Assembly: GCA_016125355.1 (NCBI GenBank)
Contig: WGLX01000009.1
Span: 124,001-188,000 of the forward strand
Direction of reading: 5' to 3'
DNA: 64,000 nucleotides
Source of the DNA: Actinomycetales bacterium
Lineage (GTDB): Bacteria; Actinomycetota; Actinomycetes; S36-B12
Shown: positions 46,366 to 54,596 of the stretch, one piece after another
How the letters are laid out: every line of letters starts with the position of its first letter
How positions within the stretch are numbered: position 1 is the first letter of the stretch
Notes under the pieces: generated by a model
What the model saw: the letters and a program-made list of their open reading frames with translations, nothing else
Databases searched by the model: none
What the model was told of the DNA's origin: nothing
Translations under genes and position numbers: made by a program

Positions 46366-47234
46366 GGACTGACCAGTGCGGCCAGGTCGCCCGCGTCCGG
46401 GGCGTAGGCGCCGCAGGCCTGGCGGATGCCGACGAGCACCAGCAGGTCGGCGATGTCCACCTGCTCGCTCTCCACCAGACCGACCTGCGGATCCCGCAGC
46501 AGCGAGAGGTATTCGTCGCTGCCGAGGACCTCGTCGGCCTCCTGCAGGCAGGCCTGCACCTCGTCCCTGGGGCCGTGCAGAAGCCAGGCCGTCGCCTCGG
46601 ACCACAGTGAGGTGAGTGCCGCCACCACGTCCGCCGGCGTGCCCTCCGGCGCCGCCAGCACCGTCCCGAGATAGCGGTCCGACACGTCGGCCGAGGTACG
46701 CCAGACCGTCATCCCGGCCCGCTCGGCGCGGACGCGCGCCTCAGCGGTGAGGATGGTGCCGGCGATCCGACCGTCGATGAGCGCCTGCCCGCGGGCGGGT
46801 GTGGAGCCCAGCTCCTCGAAGGGCACCTCTCGGAAGTCGATGCCGAGCTCGCCCAGCATGGTGAACAGCAGCAGGGCGAATCCCGACCGGAGGACGTCCA
46901 CCCCAAGCGGCCCGGCGGCGAGGTCGGTCTCCGACGTGATCTCGGGCCGAGTCGTGAGGGCGAGGCCGAGACCGCGGTCGATAGGGCGCAGCATCCGAAC
47001 CGGCACTCGGGAGCCCACCGGGTTGCGGTCCGTCGTCGCGTACAGCAGGACATTGTCGGGGCTGGTGACCGCCACGTCGATCTCGCCGGCCTGCAGCGCA
47101 GCGAACTGGCCCGGGGACGAGCTGACCGCCGTCGTCACGATGTGGAGACCGTTCCGGGTGTCGAGTCCGAGCCGACGCGCGGCGATGACGACGGGCGACG
47201 TGCTGAACTGGCCGAGCGTGATTCGAGTGGCCAC
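46362..47234 (-). CDS. NMT1/THI5-like substrate-binding protein without signal peptide
   Basis: 290 residues of periplasmic-binding-protein fold related to NMT1/SsuA-type solute receptors (TLGQFSTSPVVIAARRLGL; ALQAGEIDVAVTSPDNVLLYAT). It begins directly in the fold, with no signal peptide or lipobox, so it should stay in the cytosol and cannot serve an ordinary ABC importer. It may act as a cytosolic sensor or binding protein or as an enzyme. First gene of the operon with the MFS, LacI and AKR genes. Confidence 0.82.
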   Translation of the reverse strand: MATRITLGQFSTSPVVIAARRLGLDTRNGLHIVTTAVSSSPGQFAALQAGEIDVAVTSPDNVLLYATTDRNPVGSRVPVRMLRPIDRGLGLALTTRPEITSETDLAAGPLGVDVLRSGFALLLFTMLGELGIDFREVPFEELGSTPARGQALIDGRIAGTILTAEARVRAERAGMTVWRTSADVSDRYLGTVLAAPEGTPADVVAALTSLWSEATAWLLHGPRDEVQACLQEADEVLGSDEYLSLLRDPQVGLVESEQVDIADLLVLVGIRQACGAYAPDAGDLAALVSP

Positions 47235-47298
47235 GGCATCTCCAGTGCAATCGTGAGCAGCGATCGACAGGGCAAATCCGATCCGCTGTCGGGGTCAC

Positions 47299-47326
47299 AG
47301 CATGCCAAATCCCTCTTAGGTGTCAA
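47299..47326 (-). promoter_or_regulatory. Promoter of the NMT1-MFS-lacI-AKR operon
   Basis: Minus strand: -35 TTGACA (47321-47326), 16-nt spacer, -10-like CATGCT (47299-47304). Transcript start near 47292, leader about 58 nt. The LacI-type palindrome lies 64 nt upstream of this -35. Confidence 0.5.
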
Positions 47327-47351
47327 CTTCGGAACAACTTGGCGATTCCTG

Positions 47352-47380
47352 TTGACAACGGCTGGGAGCGGGTGCAGGGT
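47352..47380 (+). promoter_or_regulatory. Promoter of livJ
   Basis: -35 TTGACA (47352-47357), 17-nt spacer, -10 CAGGGT (47375-47380). Start of transcription expected near 47387, directly before the palindromic operator at 47390-47401. Confidence 0.7.
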
Positions 47381-47389
47381 CGCGCTATT

Positions 47390-47401
47390 GCAATCGATTG
47401 C
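47390..47401. promoter_or_regulatory. Candidate LacI operator 1 (livJ promoter)
   Basis: Perfect palindrome GCAATCGATTGC just downstream of the expected livJ transcription start, a position where a bound repressor blocks elongation or initiation. Identical to the copy at 60192-60203 and one base different from that at 57564-57575. Confidence 0.75.
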
Positions 47402-47420
47402 GCAACCTTGGAGGTTATGC

Positions 47421-48734
47421 ATGAACCACGTTCACCGTCGGCTCGGCCGACGCTCACGGGTAGTTGGCCTCGCCGCTGCTCTCGCGGTGGCCGGCCTGGT
47501 CGCCAGCGCGTGCAGCTCGAGCGACAGCGGATCCGCTGCCGCATCGGCCGCTCCCGCAGCCAGTTCGGCGGCCTCTGAGGCGGCCGCCGGTGGTGACACC
47601 TCTGCCGAGGGCCCGATCCGCATCGGCATCTCGCTCCCGCTCACCGGCGACTTCTCGCAGCCCGGTAGTGAGGCCAAGAAGGGCTACGAGGCCTGGGCGT
47701 CGATCATCAATGCCAACGGTGGTCTGCTGGGCCGTCAGGTCGAGCTGGTCATCCTCGACGACGCCAGCAGCCAGGAGCAGGTCGTCACGGACTACAACAA
47801 CCTGATCAGCCAGGAGAAGGTCGACCTGCTGCTCGGTACGTTCTCGTCCCTGCTGAACTTCCCGGCCTCGACCGTGGCCGAGAACAACCAGATGGTGCTG
47901 GTGGCTCCGGCCGGCGGCTCGCCGAAGATCTTCGAGGCGAACCCGAAGTTCTACTTCTTCGCCCAGCAGGCGACCGCGCCGAACCAGGCGAACCCGTTCG
48001 TCAACATGATCGCCGCGCTGCCGGACGATCAGAAGCCGAAGACGGCGGCCTACGTGACCCAGGACGACCCCTTCGCGGCCCCGGTCATCGAGTCGATGCA
48101 GTCGCAGCTCGAGGAGATGGGCGTCAAGACGGTCTACTCCGAGGTCTACCCGCCTGAGACGACCAACCTGCAGCCCTTCGCCAGCAAGATCGCGGCGGCC
48201 AAGCCGGATCTGATCGCTCAGGGCGCCGTGTTCGAGGATGGCGTCAGCCTCGTCAAGAGCCTGATCCAGGTGGGCTACAACCCGAGCCTGCTGTTCCAGA
48301 CCTCGGCACCGTCCAACGGCTCGCAGTTCACCGATGCCATCGGCACCGGCAATGAGAACGGCATCTTCTACGCCGTGTCGTGGAGCGAGAAGGCGCCGAC
48401 GCCGGGCAACGAGGAGTTCATCGCCGAGTACCAGAAGCAGAACGGCGAGGGCCTGGTTCCGGCTGAGGATGCGGCCGACGCCTACGCCGCTGCCGAGGTC
48501 CTGGCGGCGGCCGTCGAGGGCACCGGTGGACTCGACAACGTGGCGCTGAAGGACTGGCTGCACGCCAACTCGGTCGAGACGATCCTCGGCCAGCTGTCCT
48601 GGGATGAGATCGGCCGCCCGCAGGGCGACTTCCTCCTGGCGCAGTGGCAGGACGGCAGCGTCGAGATCGTCGCTCCTGAGGGTGCGTCGACCAACGGCGG
48701 CAACGTCATCGTCCCGAAGCCGGCCTGGCAGTAG
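47421..48734 (+). CDS. livJ: Branched-chain-amino-acid-type ABC transporter substrate-binding lipoprotein
   Basis: 437 residues. Twin basic N-terminus, hydrophobic segment and lipobox VASAC (Cys31), then a Ser/Ala linker and the LivJ/AmiC-type binding fold (IRIGISLPLTGDFSQPG; INANGGLLGRQVELVILDD; NQMVLVAPAGGSPK). It captures a ligand outside the membrane for LivH/M-G/F. Members of this family bind branched amino acids, amides, urea or aromatic acids; the ligand here is unknown. ATG at 47421 with TTGGAGG upstream. A terminator-like hairpin follows the gene. Confidence 0.93.
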   Translation: MNHVHRRLGRRSRVVGLAAALAVAGLVASACSSSDSGSAAASAAPAASSAASEAAAGGDTSAEGPIRIGISLPLTGDFSQPGSEAKKGYEAWASIINANGGLLGRQVELVILDDASSQEQVVTDYNNLISQEKVDLLLGTFSSLLNFPASTVAENNQMVLVAPAGGSPKIFEANPKFYFFAQQATAPNQANPFVNMIAALPDDQKPKTAAYVTQDDPFAAPVIESMQSQLEEMGVKTVYSEVYPPETTNLQPFASKIAAAKPDLIAQGAVFEDGVSLVKSLIQVGYNPSLLFQTSAPSNGSQFTDAIGTGNENGIFYAVSWSEKAPTPGNEEFIAEYQKQNGEGLVPAEDAADAYAAAEVLAAAVEGTGGLDNVALKDWLHANSVETILGQLSWDEIGRPQGDFLLAQWQDGSVEIVAPEGASTNGGNVIVPKPAWQ

Positions 48735-48743
48735 AAGTGACGA

Positions 48744-48781
48744 CCCGGCTCGCGCCTCCCGCATGGGAGGCGCGAGCCGGG
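48744..48781 (+). terminator. Hairpin between livJ and livH
   Basis: Perfect 17-bp stem (48744-48760 with 48765-48781), GCAT loop, 9 nt after the livJ stop, no T-tract. Probably partial termination or mRNA 3'-end protection, which would give more binding protein than permease, as is common in ABC import operons. Confidence 0.8.
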
Positions 48782-48902
48782 GTCGGGCGCGTGAGTCCCC
48801 GCGCCGGCGATGTCCTCCGCCCTGCGATTCCCCAACGCCACACCAAGCCCCAAGAGTCCCGATGACGACCGGCCGGGTCACCGGCCAGGAGAGTGATAGC
48901 CC

Positions 48903-49775
48903 GTGGAGATCGTGCAGGTACTGGCCTTCGGCCTCCTGCTGGGCGGCGTCTATGCGCTGCTCGCATCTGGAGTCACCCTGATCTTCGGAGTCCTGGACGT
49001 CGTGAACGTCGCGCAGGGAGCCTTCCTTGTCTTCAGCGCCCTGTTCACCTGGCAGATCTGGGATGCCTTCGGAGTCGAGCCCCTGCTGCTCATCCCCGTG
49101 ATGGGCTTCCTCATGGGTGTGCTCGGCTGGGGCATCTACCGGGGCATGGTCATGAGGGTCGCCCCGCAGGGACCGGGCATGACCGTCCTGCTGATGTTCG
49201 GCGTGGCGCTGACCCTCGAGGGCATCCTCAACCTCATCTTCGGCAACAAGTTCAAGTCCGTCACACCCCCCTACTTCACCGAGTCCTTCACCATCGGGCA
49301 GCTGGTGATCCCGCTGCCCCAGCTGATCTCCGGGGTCCTCGGCTTCCTGATCCTCGGTGGGATCTACGCCTACCTGCGCCTGTCCTGGGCGGGCCGGGCG
49401 CTGCGCGCGTCCGCCCAGAACAAGGATGGCGCGGCGCTGGTCGGGATCTCGTCGGTGAAGTCCGCGTCCTTCGCGTTCGCCATCGGCGCGGCGACGGCCG
49501 GCGTGGGCGGCGTCCTCCTCAGCATCATGTACCCGATCTACCCGGCCACCCAGTACGACTGGATCGCCAGACTCCTGGGCATCGTCGTGCTCGGCGGCTT
49601 CGGCAGCATCCCCGGCGCCGTCATCGGCAGCCTCATCCTCGGCATGACCGAGGCCTTCGCCAACACCTACCTTCCGCAGTGGTCGTCGCTGTTCTTCTAC
49701 GGGACGATCCTGCTGATCCTGCTCTTCCGCCCACACGGACTCATGGGCGCCAAGACGCGGGAGGACGTCGCATGA
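48903..49775 (+). CDS. livH: ABC transporter permease LivH
   Basis: 290 residues, about eight helices. Begins VEIVQVLAFGLLLGGVYALLASGVTLIFGV, the LivH signature, and has the coupling segment near ARLLGIVVLGGFGSIPGAVIGSLILG. GTG start 168 nt after livJ. The stop codon overlaps the next start (ATGATGG). Confidence 0.93.
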   Translation: MEIVQVLAFGLLLGGVYALLASGVTLIFGVLDVVNVAQGAFLVFSALFTWQIWDAFGVEPLLLIPVMGFLMGVLGWGIYRGMVMRVAPQGPGMTVLLMFGVALTLEGILNLIFGNKFKSVTPPYFTESFTIGQLVIPLPQLISGVLGFLILGGIYAYLRLSWAGRALRASAQNKDGAALVGISSVKSASFAFAIGAATAGVGGVLLSIMYPIYPATQYDWIARLLGIVVLGGFGSIPGAVIGSLILGMTEAFANTYLPQWSSLFFYGTILLILLFRPHGLMGAKTREDVA

Positions 49776-51592
49776 TGGCCAACCTGCGCAGGCCGCGGGT
49801 CTTCATCCCCGTCATCCTGCTGGTCCTGCTCGCGCTCATCCCGATCGTCGTCCAGGACAGCAAGTACCAGCAGTCCGTGCTGATCGTGTGCTTCCTTTTC
49901 GCGATCATGGCGTCCGGCTGGAACCTCATCAGCGGACTGGCAGGCTACGTCTCGCTCGGCCACAGTGTCTACCTCGGCATCGGCATGTACACCGGCGCGA
50001 TCCTGGGCAAGGCCTGGGGCGTCGAGCCGATGTTCCTCATCCCGCTGGGCGCGATCGTCGCCGCCGCCGTCGCGCTGGTGGTCGGCATCATCGTCCTGCG
50101 GACCAAGAGCCACGCCTTCGTCATCATCACGATCGCCGTGCTGCTGTCGTTCCAGCTGCTGGCCGCCAATCTCAAGAAGCTGACGGGCGGGTCCGACGGC
50201 ATCATCGTGCAGCAGCCGTCATGGGCCGTGGACCTCGGCACGAAGCCGTACTACTACGTGTTCTTCGCGCTCCTCGTGCTGACCATCCTGCTGTCGGCCT
50301 TCGTCATGAGCTCGCGACTGGGCGCCGGACTGGTGGCCATTCGCAACGACGAGGGCAAGGCGGCCTCGATCGGCATCAACACCACGGTCTACAAGGTGAC
50401 CGCCTACGTGCTCAGCGCGATCCCGTTCGGCGCCGCGGGTGCGCTGTACGGCCAGTACCTCGGCTTCGTCAACCCGCTCGGCGCGTTCGCGATCCTCACC
50501 AGCGTCTACCTGGTGCTGGCAGCCCTCATCGGTGGTCGTGGCACCCTGTGGGGCCCTGTGCTGGGCGGGTTCATCGTGGCCATCGCGAACGAGGCGGCGA
50601 CCACCATCTCGGGCGGGGTCAGTGCCCGCGTCCTGATCATGGGCGCGATCCTCATCCTCACCGTGATGTTCATGCCGGCCGGCCTGCTCCCAAGCATCAG
50701 CTCGATGATCGAGCGGAGGAAGGCGAAGCGTCAGACCGTCAAATTCATCGACCAGGCGTCTATCGCCTCGTCGCTGAGCGACGTGGACACGACGCTCATC
50801 GCCCCACGGCCGCATCGTCGTGATCACGCCGGCGATGCCGTGCTGGAGGTGCGCAACGTCGTCAAGACCTTCGGCGGGGTGGACGCCGTCGGGGGCGTGA
50901 GCGTGGCGCTGCAGCGCGGGAGCATCACCGGCCTCATCGGACCCAATGGGTCCGGCAAGACCACCCTGTTCAACTGCATGACCGGAACGATCCGCCCGAC
51001 ATCCGGGCAGGTGATCCTCGCGGGCAACGACATCACGTCGGAGCGGGTGTGGACGCGGGCGCATGACGGCCTCGGCCGCACGTTCCAGATCACCCGCCTG
51101 TTCAAGTCGATGACTGTCCTCGACAACCTGGTCGCTCCCTTGGAGCGCACCAGCGCGCGACAGATGGTGGCGGGCCGCTACACGGGCGACGAGGTGGAGA
51201 GGGCGCGCGACATCCTCGAGTTCATGGGCCTGCAGGAGTTCGAGCGGCAGAACGCCGCGGCCCTGAGCTTCGGTCAGCAGAAGCTGGTCGAGCTGGCCCA
51301 GGTGCTCATGCTCAGGCCGAGCGTCATCCTGCTGGACGAGCCCGCGAGCGGCATCAATCCCACGCTCATCGAGAAGCTCGCCAACGTCATCCGACGGCTG
51401 AACGAGGCCGGCACGACCGTGCTCATCGTCGAGCACAACATCCCTCTGGTGCTCAGCCTGTGCGACCACATCCATGTCCTGGCCGAGGGGAAGATCCTGA
51501 CCTCCGGCAGCCCGGAGGAGATCAGGAACGACCCCATGGTCATCGAGGCCTACCTCGGCCCCGATCACATGCTGGAGGCCCCCGGTGTCTGA
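49772..51592 (+). CDS. LivM-LivG fusion: ABC permease fused to ATP-binding protein
   Basis: 606 residues. Residues 1-315 are a LivM permease (SGWNLISGLAGYVSLGHSVYLGIGMY; AIRNDEGKAASIGINT). A charged linker (about 316-350) leads into a full LivG ATPase with Walker A GPNGSGKTTL at 390, signature ALSFGQQKLVELAQ, Walker B VILLDEPASGINP and the H-loop IVEHNIPL. There is no stop codon or frameshift between the halves. No separate livG exists here, so the fusion must be functional. ATG at 49772 or 49775 are both possible. Overlaps livF by 8 nt. Confidence 0.92.
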   Translation: MMANLRRPRVFIPVILLVLLALIPIVVQDSKYQQSVLIVCFLFAIMASGWNLISGLAGYVSLGHSVYLGIGMYTGAILGKAWGVEPMFLIPLGAIVAAAVALVVGIIVLRTKSHAFVIITIAVLLSFQLLAANLKKLTGGSDGIIVQQPSWAVDLGTKPYYYVFFALLVLTILLSAFVMSSRLGAGLVAIRNDEGKAASIGINTTVYKVTAYVLSAIPFGAAGALYGQYLGFVNPLGAFAILTSVYLVLAALIGGRGTLWGPVLGGFIVAIANEAATTISGGVSARVLIMGAILILTVMFMPAGLLPSISSMIERRKAKRQTVKFIDQASIASSLSDVDTTLIAPRPHRRDHAGDAVLEVRNVVKTFGGVDAVGGVSVALQRGSITGLIGPNGSGKTTLFNCMTGTIRPTSGQVILAGNDITSERVWTRAHDGLGRTFQITRLFKSMTVLDNLVAPLERTSARQMVAGRYTGDEVERARDILEFMGLQEFERQNAAALSFGQQKLVELAQVLMLRPSVILLDEPASGINPTLIEKLANVIRRLNEAGTTVLIVEHNIPLVLSLCDHIHVLAEGKILTSGSPEEIRNDPMVIEAYLGPDHMLEAPGV

Positions 51593-52313
51593 CGTCGTCC
51601 TGACCATGACCGATGTCGAGGCCGGCTACGGCGGCGGCCTCGTCCTGCAGGGGCTCTCCCTGGAGCTCGAGCGCGGCACCATCACCTGCATCGTGGGCCC
51701 CAACGGAGCCGGCAAGAGCACGGTCCTGCGGGTCATCAGCGGCCTGCTCAAGCCGAACACCGGATCGGTGGTCCTGGGCGGGCAGCCGATCGGGGGGCTG
51801 CCGCCTGCGGCGATCCTGAAGGCTGGCGTGGCGCAGGTGCCCCAGAACCGCGCGCTCTTCGACGGCATGAGCGTGCATGAGAACGTGCTGATGGGCGGCT
51901 ACCTCATCCGGCGGCAGCGGTCCCTGCTCCACGAGCGCCTGGAGATGGTCGGGGACCTCATCCCGATCGTCCGGGAGCGCGCCCACGACAAGGCGGGCAA
52001 CCTCTCGGGCGGGCAGCGCCGGATGGTCGAGATCGGCCGTGCCCTCATGCTCGATCCCAGCGTGATCCTCATGGACGAGCCGTCCCTGGGCCTGGACCCG
52101 AAGTCCGTGGCCAAGGTCGCCGAGCTCATCCGCGAGGTGGCGTCGACGGGCCGCACCGTGCTGCTGGTCGAGCAGAACGTCCGCCTCGGCATGAACCTTG
52201 CGACACACGGCGTCGTGATGGAACAGGGGACGGTCCGGCTCTCCGGCGAGGCTGCCGGCATCGCCGACAACCCGGAGATCGCCACGATGTACCTGGGCAA
52301 GGCCGGAGGCTGA
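51585..52313 (+). CDS. livF: ABC transporter ATP-binding protein LivF
   Basis: 242 residues. Walker A VGPNGAGKSTV, LSGGQRRMVEIGRAL signature, Walker B VILMDEPSLGLDP, H-loop VEQNVRLG. Second ATPase of the Liv-type importer. GTG start within the end of the LivM-LivG fusion gene, and the next gene begins 1 nt after its stop. Confidence 0.94.
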   Translation: MSDVVLTMTDVEAGYGGGLVLQGLSLELERGTITCIVGPNGAGKSTVLRVISGLLKPNTGSVVLGGQPIGGLPPAAILKAGVAQVPQNRALFDGMSVHENVLMGGYLIRRQRSLLHERLEMVGDLIPIVRERAHDKAGNLSGGQRRMVEIGRALMLDPSVILMDEPSLGLDPKSVAKVAELIREVASTGRTVLLVEQNVRLGMNLATHGVVMEQGTVRLSGEAAGIADNPEIATMYLGKAGG

Positions 52314-52314
52314 C

Positions 52315-53481
52315 ATGCCCCGCCTGGCTGACGCAGAGGTTCCTGACGTGAACACCCCCTGGGCCTTCGGCTTCCCGTCGGAGGAGTACGCCCGTCGTCG
52401 TGCGGCCACGCTGACGCTCGCCGAGGAGAGCGGGGCCGATGCGGTCCTGTCCTTCGGCGAGAACCGCTCGGGTGCGGCGGTCACCTACCTGACGGGCTGG
52501 CCCGTGTCGCGCCTGGCCGTTCACCGCCTCGGCACGAGTGAGAGCCGGATGTGGGTGCAGTTCCACAACCACGTGCCGCAAGCCCGCCGCATCGCGGTCG
52601 ACACGGAGGTCACGGACGCGGCCGAGGGCTACGTCGATCGGCTGCTCGACGGCCTGTCGCGCGCGGCCACGCTGGGCAGCGTGCCTCGGCCGGTGGCCGG
52701 CGCGGCCCGGGAGCGGGGCGTCGACCTCGTCCCACTCGATGCGGCCCACGCACGGCTGCGCCGCATCAAGTCCGCTGCCGAGCGTGAGGCGCTGTCCTTG
52801 GGCGCGCTGGCGAGTGATGCAGGAGCAGCCGCCCTCATCGACGCCTGTGTGCCGGGTGCGACCGACTGGGACCTGCTGGCCGCGGCGCGCTCCGCCTACT
52901 CACGGCTCGGGGCCCGTGACCACATCTGCTACATCGGCGTCACGGACATGGCCGATCCAGACCGCGATGTGCCCTCGCAGGTACCGGAGGGCCGCGTGCT
53001 GCGCCGCGGATCGGTCGTGACGTTCGAGCTCAGCGCGGCCGTGGCGGCCGAGTACCCCGGTCAGGTGCTCCGGACCGTGACGCTCGGCGAGCCTAAGGAC
53101 ACGTACGTGCGGCTGCACGAGGTAGCGATGCAGGCGCGGTCGCGCATGCGCGAGGCCATGAGGCCCGGAGTACCCGCGCGCGAGCTCATCACCGCAGCGG
53201 CGGTTATCGAGGAGGCGGGCCTGACGACCACCGACGATCTGTTCCACGGCCTGGGCATGGGCTACCTGGAGCCGATCGGCTCCAGTGCATCGCGTGAGCC
53301 CCAGCAGGTGCCCGCCATCGACCTGGCGGCCGGCATGGCGGTCGTCGTCCAGCCGAACGTCACCACGACCGATCACCGCGCGGGAGTGCAGACCGGCGAG
53401 ATGGTGCTCGTCACCCCCGACGGCATCGAGGACATCCATCGCCTGGAGCCCGGGCTTGTCATCCGAGGAGGAAGCAGCTGA
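52315..53481 (+). CDS. M24 (creatinase/Xaa-Pro peptidase) fold protein lacking metal ligands
   Basis: 388 residues: an N-terminal creatinase-like domain (about 1-150) and a C-terminal pita-bread domain. Metallo-aminopeptidases of this fold use two Asp, one His and two Glu. Here His311 (FHGLGMGY) remains, but the Asp pair is absent (VVTFELSAAVAAEYPGQVLR), the first Glu is Gln346 (VVVQPN) and the last is GVQTGEMV. That resembles metal-free creatinase and ectoine hydrolase types, so a C-N hydrolase acting on a small amidine, amide or ring is more likely than a peptidase. Overlaps the next gene by 1 nt. Confidence 0.85.
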   Translation: MPRLADAEVPDVNTPWAFGFPSEEYARRRAATLTLAEESGADAVLSFGENRSGAAVTYLTGWPVSRLAVHRLGTSESRMWVQFHNHVPQARRIAVDTEVTDAAEGYVDRLLDGLSRAATLGSVPRPVAGAARERGVDLVPLDAAHARLRRIKSAAEREALSLGALASDAGAAALIDACVPGATDWDLLAAARSAYSRLGARDHICYIGVTDMADPDRDVPSQVPEGRVLRRGSVVTFELSAAVAAEYPGQVLRTVTLGEPKDTYVRLHEVAMQARSRMREAMRPGVPARELITAAAVIEEAGLTTTDDLFHGLGMGYLEPIGSSASREPQQVPAIDLAAGMAVVVQPNVTTTDHRAGVQTGEMVLVTPDGIEDIHRLEPGLVIRGGSS

Positions 53482-54539
53482 TGGCCGAGCAGGATCGCCT
53501 CGTCAAGGAGGCCATCGCCCACTGGGCGCCGCGGTTCACGACCAATGGCGTGGCCGTGTCGGACTTCCAGTCGGTGACGTCCTCCGTCGAGCGCTGGGAG
53601 GACTGGTGCGATGCGTGGGTGGCCGCCGGTGCGGTCCACGAGGACCTGGGCCGCGAGGCGCTGGACGAGGGGCGCCTGCGATCGGCCGGCAATCACCTGT
53701 CGACCGCTGCCGTGTACTACCACTTCGGCAAGTTCGTGTTCGTCGACTATCCGGAGAAGATGCGGGACGCGCACATGCGCGCGGTCCGCTGCCTGACCGA
53801 TGCGCTGCCGTTCCTCGATCCGCCGGGGGAGCGGATGGAGATCGAGTTCCGCGGATTCCCCATGCCCGCGGTGCTCCGCAAGCCGCACGGAATCGAGCGC
53901 CCGCCGGTGGTCATCATGATCAGCGGCCTCGACTCCACCAAGGAGGAGCTGAGGTCCACCGAACAGCTGTTCCTGGACCGGGGCCTCGCCACCCTTGCCG
54001 TCGACGGGCCGGGGCAGGGGGAGTCGGAGTACGACCTGCCCATCGAACCCGCGTGGGAGGAGGTCGGGCACGCCATCGTCGATGCCATCGAGTCGCGCGA
54101 CGACCTGGACCACGACCGCATCGGGGTCTGGGGCGTCTCGCTCGGTGGCTACTACGCACCGCGGATGGCCTCCGGTGAGCACCGCCTCAAGGCGTGCGCG
54201 GCGCTCGCCGGGCCGTTCGACTGGGCGGGCATCTGGGAGGGGCTGCCGGAGCTGACCCGTCGCACGTTCACGGTGCGGTCGCACCAGCCGGATCAGGCAT
54301 CAGCGAAGGAGTACGGCCGCCAGCTCACCCTCGAGGGCCGGGCCCAGGACATCCGCTGCCCGCTGTTCATCGTCTTCGGAGCGCGAGACCGCCTGATCCC
54401 GTCCACCGAGGCGGAGCGGCTCGCTGCCGCAACCGGCGGGACGCTCCTGATGCTGCCGGACGGCAACCACGGCTGCGCGAACGTCGCGGCCAAGCACCGC
54501 AACAAGACCGCCGACTGGATGGCAGCACAGCTGTCCTGA
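53481..54539 (+). CDS. Alpha/beta hydrolase (FrsA / 2,6-dihydropseudooxynicotine hydrolase type)
   Basis: 352 residues. An all-helical N-terminal cap (about 1-120) precedes an alpha/beta-hydrolase core with nucleophile Ser220 (GVSLGGYY), acid Asp303 (FGARDRL) and His330 (GNHGC). The architecture matches the C-C bond hydrolase of nicotine catabolism and FrsA-type esterases. Cleavage of a C-C, ester or amide bond in the cluster's substrate is plausible. TGATG overlap with the preceding M24 gene implies translational coupling. Confidence 0.88.
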   Translation: MAEQDRLVKEAIAHWAPRFTTNGVAVSDFQSVTSSVERWEDWCDAWVAAGAVHEDLGREALDEGRLRSAGNHLSTAAVYYHFGKFVFVDYPEKMRDAHMRAVRCLTDALPFLDPPGERMEIEFRGFPMPAVLRKPHGIERPPVVIMISGLDSTKEELRSTEQLFLDRGLATLAVDGPGQGESEYDLPIEPAWEEVGHAIVDAIESRDDLDHDRIGVWGVSLGGYYAPRMASGEHRLKACAALAGPFDWAGIWEGLPELTRRTFTVRSHQPDQASAKEYGRQLTLEGRAQDIRCPLFIVFGARDRLIPSTEAERLAAATGGTLLMLPDGNHGCANVAAKHRNKTADWMAAQLS

Positions 54540-54596
54540 GGCCCCCCTGCCCACAACGCACCTGCACACCACTGGGAAGACAACGGAGGATCGGCA

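Noticed and set aside
47235-47420. Riboswitch between the divergent NMT1-like and livJ genes
   Set aside because: The expected leaders are too short (about 35 and 58 nt), and the region is explained by two promoters and an operator palindrome.
48893-49771. N-terminal extension of the LivM-LivG fusion across livH
   Set aside because: This part is an out-of-frame reading of livH with no membrane helices. LivM begins at 49772, overlapping the livH stop.
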